This document shows positions 1 through 10,523 of a DNA stretch of 64,000 nucleotides, piece by piece. Numbering within the stretch: position 1 is the stretch's first letter; every line of letters starts with the position of its first letter. Below the pieces are notes generated by a model. That model was not told the origin of the DNA and did not search any database. It saw only the letters and a list, made by a program, of their open reading frames with translations. Both the position numbers and the translations under genes were made by a program. Origin of the DNA: Rapana venosa (Eukaryota; Mollusca; Gastropoda; Neogastropoda; Muricidae); assembly GCA_028751875.1 (NCBI GenBank), contig CM054134.1, positions 69,074,026 through 69,138,025 of the forward strand, written 5' to 3'.

Positions 1-215
1 GGTGTCTAAACATGACACCTCACACCTATGTTTTTTTTTAAAAAGTCATCCATTCCTATTGGCATGCAATGGCCTACTCTTTTAAAATGCGGAACATGCT
101 TTCAATGTGTGCACAAGACATTCAGCATGGGTCCGCACACAAGGTCTCAGTTTATAGCATCATCTGAAGGACTTTTGAGGGAGAGGAGTCAGTTCCCTAA
201 AACAAGTGCCTTGGT
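1..215 (-). mobile_element. SINE-1 family fragment (truncated by window edge)
   Basis: Matches the body of a dispersed tRNA-headed SINE seen about fifteen times here (best copies 41,545-41,890 and 53,965-54,312). Shared landmarks are 'caatggcctactctt', 'gtgtgcacaagacattc' and 'gcacacaaggtctcagttta'. Read on the minus strand, these follow the tRNA-like head of full copies; the head is missing here. The opening bases also resemble 53,634-53,660, where a 'ggtgtctgaacacgacacc' motif precedes another copy. Confidence 0.6.
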
Positions 216-289
216 GGTGGCTCTATCCAGGATGATCAGATCACAAGTAATGATCCAACAACCCACCCCCTGCACATACCTTTTGACTT

Positions 290-494
290 GTGTGCTACTG
301 ATTCTTTTCAATGAGTTATGCTATGGTGTTGTGTGCTACTAATTCTTTACATGGAGTCATGCTATGGTGTTGTGTGCTACTAATTCTTTACATGGAGTCA
401 TGCTATGGTGTTGTGTGCTACTAATTCTTTACATGGAGTCATGCTATGGTGTTGTGTGCTACTAATTCTTTACATGGAGTTATGCTATGGTGTA
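290..494. repeat. 41-bp minisatellite, five copies
   Basis: The motif 'gtgtgctact' recurs at 290, 331, 372, 413 and 454, an exact 41-bp period. The inner units are almost identical; the first and last diverge slightly. The array separates the SINE-1 fragment from the LINE-A 5' region. Confidence 0.95.
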
Positions 495-549
495 TCTAAG
501 TAACCAACAGAAGTAGGCATCAGGTACGCTATAGTATATACATCACAGT

Positions 550-1276
550 ATTGAAAAAATGCAGTCAGGTCACGGGCTTAGCCCTTGCTACTGGTACCAT
601 GTAACCCAGTACTACCTGCCGCATGTGAAGTCCCAACGGCGGATCAGGCAGCGGAGGAAACCTTTCCCAACGGCTGTGAAGGCGGAAGAGGATGACCAAA
701 GGGCAGGGGGAGCTCTTATCCTTGGCTGGAAGTCCTCCTAGGAGTTGGAACTCCGAAGAAAAAACCCTGCACTTATCGAGGCCGTTCTACACGTGGCAGT
801 ACCTGCACCTGTGGGACTCTGAGCGTTGGTAGGCAAGAGAGTGGAGAAGGGACTGCACAACTCCTCTTCACCTAAAAAAGTCACCTGTGCTGGTCAGGCA
901 ACCAGGCTAATGTCGAAACAATGAGGCTAGGCCATCAACACCCAGCTTTCCCAAGCCCTGCAGCGATGGAGAAGTGGTAACCGGTACAGGCAGAGGATGC
1001 TGCTGGCAGTTCCTAGTCACGACTCTGCACGCAGGCGGCTGTGGGGTGATGGTCGTCCGCTGTAGACTGGGGCAGATGCGGCGCCCGTATCCTCCTACAG
1101 TGTCAGAGCAGCCCTTTTTAGGGACAGCACTGCTCTCCCCACAGGGGAAGGGGAGATAAAAGGATCCCTAAACAAAGCCTGCCTCTCTTAGTACCTAGTA
1201 GGAAACCGCACCTACTTGGACATCCAACACTAGCAGTCGAAAACAACAGAAGAAAAGAACCAGGAGTCATGCCCTG
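550..1276 (+). other. LINE-A 5' leader, no intact ORF
   Basis: GC-richer than its surroundings and free of any convincing reading frame longer than about 60 codons. Its place just before the endonuclease start suggests the LINE 5' UTR and a decayed upstream ORF. No ORF1-like zinc knuckle or coiled coil is visible. Confidence 0.5.
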
Positions 1277-1478
1277 ACTCTGGGTGCCTGGAATGTTCGC
1301 ACCCTTTTGGACAGAGACAACAGACCAGAGAGGCGTACAGCGCTCATTGCTAGAACGCTTAATGGCTACCAGGTGGACATAGGGGCCCTGAGGGAAACAA
1401 GGTTTGCTGGTGAAACCCAGTTGGAGGAAGCTGGAGGGGGTTACAGCTTCTACTGCATAGGGAAGCCAGATGATACCT
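1277..1478 (+). pseudogene. LINE-A endonuclease, N-terminal part
   Basis: Translates to TLGAWNVRTLLDRDNRPERR, continuing through DIGALRETRF to CIGKPDDT. WNVRTL and the xxETR motif are the first two conserved blocks of APE-type LINE endonucleases, holding the catalytic Asn and Glu. The frame stops making sense at 1,479, where unrelated LINE-F sequence begins. Confidence 0.85.
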
Positions 1479-2309
1479 TCAAATCCAGCCTCAAAACACA
1501 CTTATTTCCTACCTGAGACTTTCCCCCCAAATATCTGTCCCTAATTTTCAACAGCATCTTTCACCACATGAAGCTATGAGAGCACTTGCCCCGGCTTGTG
1601 ATTGGCTGCTGCAATCACGTGTCCGGAATCCGCCATCTTGGTTTTTCGTCTGCTACGACAGAAGGCCTGTCGTATTGTTTGATAGATGATAACTTTTCCC
1701 ATCTCCAATGAATCGATGCTGCACTGGCTAATTAGGTAAGTGTAATTAGGTAAGTAAGCATTACCCGTGGTCTTTCCGCACGTTTTTCCTCCATTGCGTT
1801 CGATACCAGACCGAAGCACCTCAAGTTCAAGCAGTTTTCTCAACACCATGAACTTCTCAGGTGAGTTTTTTCGTGTTTTGATCGAGAAGCGTTAAACTAT
1901 TACAAAAAGTTAGATGACATGTGTAGTAAGATGTGTGGATACCATAAAAATTGTTATAATTGTCAGAATTGTGTGTGTGTATACGAGGGTGGGAGGGTGG
2001 GGGCGGAACATGAAGCTATCGAGAGCACTATGATGGCGGATTCCGACACGTGATTGCAGCAGCCAATCACAAGCCGGGGCAAGTGGTCTCGATAGCTTCA
2101 TGTTCTTTCACCTTCTAAGTGTTGTTCCCAGTATGTGTGTGTGTGTGTGTTCGCGTGTGTGTGCGTGCATGCGTGCATACGTGCACGCCCATGGTTTTGA
2201 AATATGTTGTTCATTATGTTTAAGGAGATGATTGAGTGCAAGCGCTTCGATTTGTTTGTTTTTTACAAGATTCAGCGCTATATAAATTCCATATATTATT
2301 ATTATTATT
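1479..2309 (+). mobile_element. LINE-F 3'-terminal fragment inserted in LINE-A
   Basis: Starts with the peptide FKSSLKTHLFPT and a stop, the usual C-terminus of CR1-like LINE proteins and the expected end of the longer LINE-F at 48.6-50.8 kb. It ends with the family tail 'gattcagcgctatataaatt' and an (ATT)n run at about 2,297-2,312. A 538-bp MITE sits inside it (1,566-2,103). Imperfect 'gatgatac'/'tatgacac' sequences at the junctions may be a decayed target duplication. Confidence 0.75.
1566..2103. mobile_element. Mutator-like MITE with long terminal inverted repeats
   Basis: Flanked by a perfect 9-bp duplication, 'tctttcacc', at 1,557-1,565 and 2,104-2,112. The left end 'acatgaagctatgagagcac' and the reverse complement of the right end match over about 74 bp with only a few changes. 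The right arm has a second inward copy of the terminus at about 2,008-2,028, so the last 95 bp is itself palindromic at both ends. Long TIRs with 9-bp TSDs are typical of Mutator/MULE elements. No transposase is encoded, so it is non-autonomous. Confidence 0.8.
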
Positions 2310-2900
2310 ATGACACTCCAAGAACCTCAGGTGTGGGCTTTGCAATAAAAACCAAACTTGCACGACAGCTTGACAGCCTTCCACGTGGGATAAACGATAG
2401 GCTGATGATCCTACGTCTGAAGCTATCCAAGGATGCTTTTCCACAGTCATCAGCTGCTATGCCCCTATGATGTCCAACCCTGATGACATAAAAGAAGCTT
2501 TCTATGAAGAGCTCAGTCCCATGATCTCAGAGGTAGACTGAAAGGACAGGCTGATTATCCTTGGGGATTTTAATGCCCGCGGGGGCGTGGACTTCTCCTC
2601 CTGGCCAAAAGTCCTAGGACGGCAGGGCACTGGCAAGTGCAACTCCAACCGAGTGCTTTTGCTCTCGTTCTGCGCGCAGCATAAACTGACCATCACTAAC
2701 ACCCTCTTTCAACAAGCAAACAAGTACAAGAACACATGGATGCACCCCCACTCGAAGCAGTGGCGCATGCTACGTAATCGTCCGGCAGAGGGACAGAGGT
2801 GATGTTTCCATCACACACTGCATGAGAGGAGCAGTCTGTTGGTCGGACCATCGCCTGGTACGCAGCAAGATGAACATCAGACTTGCACGCAAGCTCCAAC
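2310..2900 (+). pseudogene. LINE-A endonuclease, C-terminal part
   Basis: Resumes with SGVGFAIKTKLARQLDSLPR and covers the later APE blocks: a LGDFNAR-like block near 2,560, a TWMHPHSKQW block near 2,740 and the catalytic WSDH block near 2,840. At least two frameshifts and an in-frame TGA near 2,540 disrupt it. Confidence 0.8.
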
Positions 2901-3958
2901 CAGCCAGGCAGAAACCCCCCAGGAAGCTAAACATCCACCGCCTCCCTATCACCAAGGACGCACTACAGCAGCAAATCCAAGCAGCTCTCCAAGAAACCCC
3001 TGCATCGAATGATGGAGAAGAGATATGGGGCACCTTTAGAGACACTGTATACACAGCAGCAGCTGACACACAGAGGAGCCACAAAGACTGGTTTGACGAG
3101 AATGACTCTGAGATCTCCAAGCTCCTGAACACACTGCACAAACGGCATCAGGATCACATTTCTGATAAAGACTGCCAGAGGAAGAAGAACCAGTACTTGC
3201 AAACCAAGCAACTTGTACAGAAGAGGCTGCGTGAGATGAAGAACAACTGGTGGGAAAGAAAGTCCGAAGAGCTTCAGTCAGCTGCTGACGCTCATGACAT
3301 GAAGACCTTCCCTGATGGTCTCCGAGCTGTATATGGGCCAAGAGCCACAGGATCAAACCCTGTCCGAACCTTGGACCAGACCACCCTCCTGACAGACAAG
3401 AAAGACATCCTTACATGCTGGGCAGAGCACTTCAACACCCTCCTAAACAGGGACTCATCTGTATCTGATGAGGCAATTGCAGCCCTCCCACAGCTACCAG
3501 TCAGTGACTCACTAGCTGCGCCTCCCACAAAGGCCGAGACCTGGAAAGCCCTGAAGCTGACAACGTCAGGAAAAGCACCAGGAATGGATGGAATCCAGGC
3601 CGACATCTACAAGTGTGGAGGCGAGGTGCTGACAGACAAGCTGACCGCCCTGTTCCAATCTATCTGGGAGAAAGGGGAGGTCCCCCAGGATTTCAAGGAT
3701 GCTTCAATTGTCCACATTTACAAAAGGAAGGGAGACAAAACATGCTGCGACAACCACCGTGGAATCTCTCTTCTTAGCATCGCGGGCAAAATCTTCGCCT
3801 GCATTATACTGAACAGACTGATTGACCATGCCTCCAACACAGTCATCCCTGAAGCACAGTGCGGTTTCTGCTCAGGCAGGGGAACATGTGACATGGTGTT
3901 TGCAGTAAGCAAGAAAAGTGCCGTGAGCAGAACATGGAGCTCCACATGGTCTTTGTAG
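2822..3958 (+). pseudogene. LINE-A linker and reverse transcriptase, first half
   Basis: One open frame of 378 codons carries the basic linker after the endonuclease (KLQPARQKPPRKLNIHRL) and the first RT blocks: GKAPGMDGIQADIYK, DASIVHIYKRKGD, NHRGISLLSIAGKIF and PEAQCGFCSGRGT. It loses frame near 3,905, just before RT motif A. The next exploitable frame holds FVDLTKA, followed by another one-base loss. Confidence 0.85.
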
Positions 3959-4264
3959 ACCTAACCAAGGCCTTGACATGGTGAACTGCCGTGGGCTGTG
4001 GAAGATCCTCCTAAAGTTTGGTTACCCAAACAGCCTAATACAGCTGATTGAGTCACTCCACGATGGCATGCAGGCAAGAGTACAGGAAAATACTGACAAG
4101 TCCGATCTATTTCCTGTGGTAAATGGAGTGAAGCAGGGCTGCGTCCTGGCACCCACACTGTTCTCTATTCTCTTCTCTGCCATGCTGATTGACCCCTTCC
4201 AAGACTGTGACAGGGGCATCTACATTCAGTTTCGCACTGATGGCAAACTTTTCAACTTGCTGTG
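3959..4264 (+). pseudogene. LINE-A reverse transcriptase, middle part
   Basis: Encodes GLWKILLKFGYP and the conserved GVKQGCVLAPTLFS block of LINE RTs. A TGA at about 4,262 replaces a codon that would read Arg in the family (CGA to TGA, the usual CpG decay). After it the same frame continues into the FADD block. Confidence 0.8.
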
Positions 4265-5195
4265 ACTCCATGCTACATCAAGGGTGTCTGAGGCACTGTT
4301 GAGAGAGTTCCTCTTCGCTGATGATTGCACGCTTGCCGCACACACCCATGAGGACATACAATTCGGACTCACCATCAGCCTCAGCAAGACCAAGTCCATG
4401 TACCAACCAGCTATTTCACAAAACACCAGTGCCTTTCCCCCACCTGCAGTTAAAATCGATGACACAGAGATCAGGTCAGTTGACAAGTTTTGTTACCTGG
4501 GCAGCTCCCTCTGCAGCAATGGAACCCTTGATGCAGAAGTTACAGTGCGCATCGCCAAGGCCAGTTCTGCCTTTGGCAGACTCAACAACAGGCTGTGGAA
4601 CAACAAAGGCATCAGGCTCAGCACCAAAATCAAAACTTACAGAGCTGTCGTGATGACCACCTTGTTGTACTGCTGTGAAACATGGACGACGTACTGCTGT
4701 CACATTCAACAGCTTGAGCAGTTTCACCAGAGATGCCTACGAAAGATCCTCGGAATAAAGTGGCAAGACAGGGTCTCCAACCTCCAGGTCCTAGAGAAGA
4801 GCAACCTGCCCGGCATCGAAAACCTACTGATCAAGTACCAGCTACGCTGGACAGGGACAAGTCCAATGACAGACAGCAGGATCCCAAGGATGCTATTGTA
4901 TAGCCAGCTGAACGAAGGCCTCCGAAAACTTGGAAGACCTTACAAGCGCTTCAAGGACACCTTGAAGACAAACCTTAAAGCCTGTTACATAGACATCGCT
5001 ACCTGGGAAACTGATGCCCTTGATCGTTCTCGCTGGAGGATGTTGTGCTCCAGTGGCATAAAGACGTTTGAAAACAAGAGAAGCGTGAGCGAAGGAAGCA
5101 GGGCTCAACTTCTGGAGACGTTTTCCCTTGCAACAACTGTTGGAAGTGCTGTGCATCCAGAATCGCCTCTTCTCCCATATGAGGATACATTCTGA
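4265..5195 (+). pseudogene. LINE-A FADD block, thumb and C-terminal region
   Basis: Contains LFADDCTLAAHTHEDIQ, the RT catalytic aspartates, then an apparent in-frame deletion of about a dozen residues before LTISLSKTKS. Next come FCYLGSSL, LLYCCETW and GRPYKRFKDTLK, the usual order of the post-RT region of this LINE type. The last 40 codons are out of frame; a neighbouring frame shows a Cys-x2-Cys pattern like the C-terminal zinc motif of related LINEs. Confidence 0.8.
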
Positions 5196-5369
5196 CAGAT
5201 AAGCCTGCCTGCCTACTCATCGTACCGTTGATCCGATGGGAGACTCCATCCATAGTATTGAAAGAGTTGAGGACAGTGGGTCCAAAGGTTTTTACAAGAC
5301 AGGAAGGTCTTTCAGTTTTCTTTTCCAGACAACAAATCCCAGGTTGCTCTCTACCACCCACTGGTATTC

Positions 5370-5383
5370 TCTTTCTTGGCATT
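5370..5383 (+). repeat. Target-site copy 1 (left of LINE-B)
   Basis: 'tctttcttggcatt' immediately before the truncated LINE-B 5' end. Identical copies follow LINE-B (10,148) and its second copy (13,869). Confidence 0.85.
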
Positions 5384-6266
5384 CTTTACTGGCTATAAGG
5401 CCTTCTGTAAGTTGGCAATTAAAGTTAGCCATCAAGGAAGGTGATCTAGTGAATTAGTTTGTTTAAAAAGGCATGAGTTAACTGCCCTTGTTAATTGTTT
5501 AGATGTTCCATACCCTAATATTTGCACTTTTCTCTGTGACAAGTCTTTCTTGTGTACATCAAGAAATGTTTTGCTTGTATGTGTGTATATCCCACCTGAA
5601 GGTTTGCCTTTTTATAACATGTTTGACAATGATAATGGAATTGCTATGTTGGAAGAATGTTTAGTAAACTGTGTGGTGACATTGGATGAAGTAGATATAA
5701 TACTATGTGGAGACTTAAACAGCAGGACCTCAAACTTTTCTTGTCAGCATGTAGAAAATGACTTTAGTTCAGATGTCCAAAGTAAAAGTATGTCTCTCAG
5801 CAGCAATCGTAATTCTGAAGATTCTGTTATCAACAATTATGGTAAATTACTATTGAATATGTGCACTGCTCTAAGCTTACAAATTCTAAATGGTGTATGT
5901 AATGGTGACCAATAATGACGCTATACATACATCTCTGACAGAGGATGCAGTGTTAATGGTTATTTTTTAGTGTCAGATGATTTGTTCTCTCAGATTTTTT
6001 ACTTATGTTGTTTGTTTGTTGCCGAACATTCTGATTCCGATCACCTTCTTGCTGAATTATATATTAATCCAGTATATAATACATGTGTGGTAAATGAGGA
6101 GCCATCTGTTATGGGAAAAGTTTGTATGGGATGAAAACAAACTCTCAGTTTATAAAGAAAATCTCCACGATGTGAACATGTGTGAAATTTTTTTAAAATG
6201 CCTTTCAGATGATTGATGAGAACATTAATGAAGCTCTAGATTTATTTAATGGTTTCATAAAAGCCA
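5384..6266 (+). pseudogene. LINE-B endonuclease (partial) and linker
   Basis: Frames together give FTGYKAFCKLAIK, then VLLVCVYIPPEGLPFYN, LCGDLNSRTSNF and HSDSDHLLAELYI. GDLNSR and SDSDHLL are the APE catalytic GDxN and SDH-type blocks. Frameshifts and stops occur near 5,455, 5,915 and 6,130. The frame resumes after LINE-C as KASAEYVKK, so the interruption is a clean insertion. Confidence 0.8.
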
Positions 6267-7628
6267 TCATAGTTCCACTTCCAAAGAAGGGAGACCTGAA
6301 GAAGTGCCAAAATTACAGAACAATCAGTCTGATAAGCCATCCAAGCAAAGTTATGCTACGCATTGCCTTGAACAGACTGAAACCACAAGCAGAAGAAATC
6401 CTATCAGAAGAACAGGCAGGATTCAGACCAGGTCAAAGTACTGTCGAGCAGATCTTCAACATCAGAATGCTCATAGAGAAGCATCTCCAACATAACTACA
6501 GCTCTACAACAACTTCATTGACTTCAAGAAGGCCTTCGACCGAGTGTGGCAAGAAGCTCTGTGGCAAGTCATGAGAGACTTTAACTTCGACGAGGACCTG
6601 ATTCAAGTCATCCAGGCGCTGTATGACAGCTACCACAGCGCAGTCCTCATGGGTGGAGAAATCGGGGAGTTCTTCCGGACTTCAGTTGGAGTTCGACAAG
6701 GCAGCCCGCTATCCCCCGTTCTTTTCAACGTGTTCCTGGAGAACATCATGCAGGAGGCCCTCCTTGACTTCAAGACCACAATCACAATAGGAGGAAGGCC
6801 AGTCTGCAATCTTCGATTCGCAGACAATATTGATCTCATGGGCCGCAGTGAAGAAGAACTCCAGGATCTCACCACCAGACTGGAAACATCAGCCAATGCC
6901 CACGGTATGGAGATCAGCACGGAAAAGAGCAAGATCCTAGTGAACAGTACCACACCAACCACTCCCACCAGCATCAAGATGAGTGGCGAAACACTAGAGG
7001 AGGTGGAAACTTTCAAGTACCTTGGAGCAGTCATCACCAAAGAAGGTACGAGCACACAAGAGGTGAAGATCAGACTTGCTGTGGCACTCTCCTCCATGAC
7101 TAAGCTGGCGAAAGTGTGGAGAAACCATAACATCAGAACCCACACTAAGGTCAGACTCTACAAGGCACTCGTCACATCCATTGCCTTGTACAGCTGTGTA
7201 GCATGGACACTTACTGCCGATTTAGAACGTTGCATTCAAGCCTTTGAGATGAAGTGCCTCAGGCCTATCCTGAACATCACCTACAGAGACGTAAAACCAA
7301 TGACTACGTCTGGCAGCAGATCGAGGCACTGGCTGGCAAACAAGAACCATTGCTAGATACAGTCAAAGGGAGGAAACTGAAATGGTTTGGCCACACAACA
7401 AGGAATAACAGCCTGTCAAAGACAGTCCTGCAGGGAATGGTGGAAGGAGCAAGGAGGCAGGGATGACCACGCAAAAGCTGGATATCCAACATCAAGGAGT
7501 GGACTGGCCTCACTGTACCAAACCTCCTGAAAACAGCCCAGGACAGAACCATTTGGCGGTCCACTTGCAGCGTCCATGCGGGTACCCCCAACGGTCGTCC
7601 CGACCAAGGATGAGTGAGTGAGTGAGTG
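6267..7628 (+). mobile_element. LINE-C, 5'-truncated retrotransposon nested in LINE-B
   Basis: Flanked by an exact 8-bp duplication, 'aaaagcca', at 6,259-6,266 and 7,629-7,636. Starts within RT (IVPLPKKGDLKKCQNYRTIS) and continues with GFRPGQSTVEQIFNIRMLIE. A frameshift near 6,500 precedes GVRQGSPLSPVLFNVFLEN and LRFADNIDLMGRSEEEL. It ends with KLKWFGH, a stop inside the basic RPRKSW-type motif, and a (TGAG)n tail at about 7,611-7,628. The second catalytic Asp of FADD is Asn (FADN). A relative lies at 37,447-38,176. Confidence 0.9.
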
Positions 7629-9987
7629 AAAAGCCAGTGCTGAATATGTGAAGAAATAGGTACATATCAATACAGGTCCATCAACTGATACTTGGTTTGA
7701 TAATGATTGTAAAAGTATGAAATACAAGGTCAGAAAACTTTTGAAGACTTTCCGAAAAACATTAAGAAAGGAGGACAAAAACTTGCACTGTGTCACAAGA
7801 AGGGAATATAGATACATGCTTGAAGGGAAAAAGAAACAGTATAATAAGACCTTACTTGCAGATATAATGTCATCAATCTCTTCTCAAATCCAGTTCTGGA
7901 AAAGTGTTAAGAAGGCATCATTTAGAAAAAGTCAGCCAAAGAATAGTATATCAGTGAACAGATGGTTTCAACATTTCAAAACCCTGCTGGAGAAAGACTC
8001 ATTAGCCAACTCCATGATTACTGATGTTGGCAGTGATGGAACTGAGGAAGATTTTGATCATCCCATATCTAAAGATGAAATATTAGTGGCACTTAGAAAA
8101 CTAAAGAGTGAGAAAGCAGCTGGTCCTGATCAAATCATTGGTGAATTGCTAAAATATGGAGGTGAAAATAATGTGCTTTTCCTTCTAAAATTATTCAACA
8201 AAATTTTTGATGATGGTCTTTTTCCTGATAACTGGGCTGAATCTATAATACTAACATTACATAAAAAGGGTGATGTTCATAACCCTAATAACTACCCTGG
8301 AATATCTCTTAGTGACATAAGTAGTAAGATATATAGTACTATCATTAACAATAGGTTACAGGAATGGGTTATGAAAAATAATATTACAGGTGAGCACCAA
8401 GCTGGTTTTAAGAGAGGATACTCCACTATAGATCATATGTTTAATATGCTTGCATTTGTACAGAAACAGTTTGCTCATAACCGTAAGCTCTATGTAGCAT
8501 TTATTGACTTTGAAAAAGCATTTGGTTATGTTAACAGGAACTTGTTGTGGCCTATTCTCCTGAAAATTGGTGTGAACGGTAAATTATTACGATGTTTGAA
8601 AGCCATGTATCAGAATGTCAGAAGCAGAATAAGATGTGGTATTAAAATGACTGACATAATATACTGTACTACTAGTGTTAAACAGGGTGTTGTGTGTAGC
8701 CCCTTATTGTTTTCTGTTTTTATCAATGAGTTAGCCAGAGACGTCATCAATAATGGTAAACATGATGCCACTTTCCCCCAAGATTTCACAGAGTTCTTTA
8801 TTCTTCTACTTGCTGATGATGTTATCCTGCTATCGGAAACAGTTGTAGGCTTACAAAAGCAGTTAAATAGCTTAAAGAATGCTGCAACATCACTTAATCT
8901 TAAGGTTAATCTGAATAAGAGTAATATCGTTGTATTCAGAAAAGGTGGTTATTTAGCTACTCATGAAAAATGGTTGTACAATGTAAAAGTCATGCCTGTG
9001 ATTAATGTATATAAATATTTAGGAATCTGTTTTTCTACAAAGCTTAGTTTCACAACTACATGTAAAGATCTGGCAAGTAGAGGTAAAGAAGCTTGTTATT
9101 TGTGTTGAAAAAATTACGAATATTGAAAAACTCTTTTGACTTGTTCATTAAGATATTTGATGCACAAATACAAACCACTGTGTTATATGGTGCAGAAATT
9201 TGGGGACTGGATGCAGCTGTAACACATTGTGAATCAGTGCACCTTTGCTTTAAAGCAGTTTTTAGGCTTAGATAGACGTACACCTAATGATCTTGTTTAT
9301 AGTGAAACTAATAGATATCCCCTCTCTGTTAATGCTGCTGTAAGATGCGTTAGATATTGGATTAAGATTGTGCATATGAATGAGAGCAGGCTATATTATA
9401 AATCCTACAAGATGCTTTATGATCTAGATGTCAAAGGGAAAAACAACTGGGCTACACATATACGGACCTGTTTGTGTGAACTCGGGTTTGGATTTGTTTG
9501 GCTCAATCAAGGAGTCGGAAATTGTAGAGAGTTTATTAACGCTTTCAGGCAAAGATTGATTGACTGCCGATGGCAACAATGGAGTGATCATATACAAAGC
9601 AGTGAAAGATTTCAAATGTACAGACAATTTATAAGTTCGCATGATGTCAAACCTTATCTAAAACTTGATATGGATATACATTTGAAAAGAATTATGTCTA
9701 AGTTTAGACTTGGTGTATCAGATATAAATGTTCATAAATTCAGATACAGAGAACATGATATTGATGACCTCAGACTGCTATACCCATTATGTAAGCAAGC
9801 ACCAGAGGATGAAGTACATTTTGTGTTGTGCTGTCCAGTATTAGAGGATGTTAGGCAGAATTACATCCCTGTTAAATATAGTAGACAACCTAATTTATTT
9901 AGACTCTATTTACTCCTGGCATCACGTCATCCTGAGGTTGTACACAGCCTCACTTTATATTTGTGTAAACCTTTCAGAATAAAATAG
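7629..9987 (+). pseudogene. LINE-B reverse transcriptase and C-terminal domain
   Basis: The first open frame (7,717-9,108) has KSEKAAGPDQIIGELLKYGG, TLHKKGDVHNPNNYPGISL, GEHQAGFKRGYSTIDHMFN, FIDFEKAFGYV, SVKQGVVCSPLLFSVFINE and LLADDVILLSE. The catalytic DD is kept. The family FADD is LADD and KAFDYV is KAFGYV, which suggests decay. A frameshift near 9,108 shifts into FDLFIKIFDAQIQTTVLYGA, and another near 9,260 leads to LGLDRRTPNDLVYSETNRYP and EVHFVLCCPVLEDVRQNY. The original product would be an APE-RT polyprotein; this copy is broken. Confidence 0.9.
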
Positions 9988-10147
9988 ATATCCTTATCCT
10001 AAGTCATATTTTTGAAACTGACTTTTTGATATACAGTAACATTTTGTTGTTATTGCTTTTACCCCTACCAAAATACTAAGCAGTTCGGCAACCCCCTTCA
10101 TGTATGGGCCAATGGCCTTTTTGTGAATAAATCATTCGAGTTCGAGT

Positions 10148-10161
10148 TCTTTCTTGGCATT
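10148..10161 (+). repeat. Target-site copy 2 (between the LINE-B copies)
   Basis: The same 14-mer as at 5,370 and 13,869. The second LINE-B copy starts at the very next base. Confidence 0.85.
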
Positions 10162-10523
10162 CCTGCAATCTGAAACTTGTAGGCTTACAACAGCAGCAGA
10201 ATAGCTCTAGCAGTGCTGCAACAGCACTTGATCTTAAGGTTAATCTGAATAAGAGTAATGTTGTATTCAGAAAAGGTGGTTATTTAGCTGCTCACGAAAA
10301 ATGGCTGTACAATGGAAAAGTCATGCCTGTGATTAATGTATATATATATATTTAGGAATCTGTTTTTCTACAATGCTTAGTTTAACAACTGCATGCAAAG
10401 ATCTGGCAAGTCGAGGCAAAAGAAGCTTGTTAATTGTTTTGAAAAAATTACGATTATTGAATAATAATGCCTTTGACTTGTTCATCAAGATATTTGATGT
10501 ACAAATACAACCCACTGTGTTAT

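Larger units (their letters stand above)
550..5255 (+). mobile_element. LINE-A: decayed non-LTR retrotransposon, split by an insertion
   Basis: Order: a non-coding leader, an APE-type endonuclease, a reverse transcriptase, then a C-terminal region with a degenerate Cys/His motif. This is the type often annotated as craniofacial development protein 2-like. The reading frame is broken by several frameshifts and stops and by an 831-bp insertion at 1,479-2,309, so it is an inactive fossil. The endonuclease reads on across the insertion (residues DDT before, DTPRTSG after). I do not assign a clade. The ends are approximate: the 5' end lies after the minisatellite and the 3' end lies before the LINE-B target site at 5,370. 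Confidence 0.85.
5384..10147 (+). mobile_element. LINE-B, 5'-truncated CR1-like retrotransposon with nested LINE-C
   Basis: Begins inside the endonuclease domain (FTGYKAFCKLAIK) directly after the 14-bp target copy. It runs through RT and a C-terminal domain to a stop at 9,987 and a 160-bp 3' UTR ending 'attcgagttcgag', directly before target copy 2. Matching duplications at both ends define the insertion. LINE-C interrupts it at 6,267-7,628. The protein style (LADDVILLSE, GAEIWGLD, RRTPNDLVY, EVHFVLCCP) is common in molluscan LINEs. Confidence 0.9.

Noticed and set aside
1118..1501. 127-codon minus-strand frame
   Set aside because: Shadow of the LINE-A endonuclease on the other strand.
5999..6200. 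Host gene between LINE-B pieces
   Set aside because: The peptides here (EHSDSDHLLAELYI) belong to the LINE-B endonuclease.
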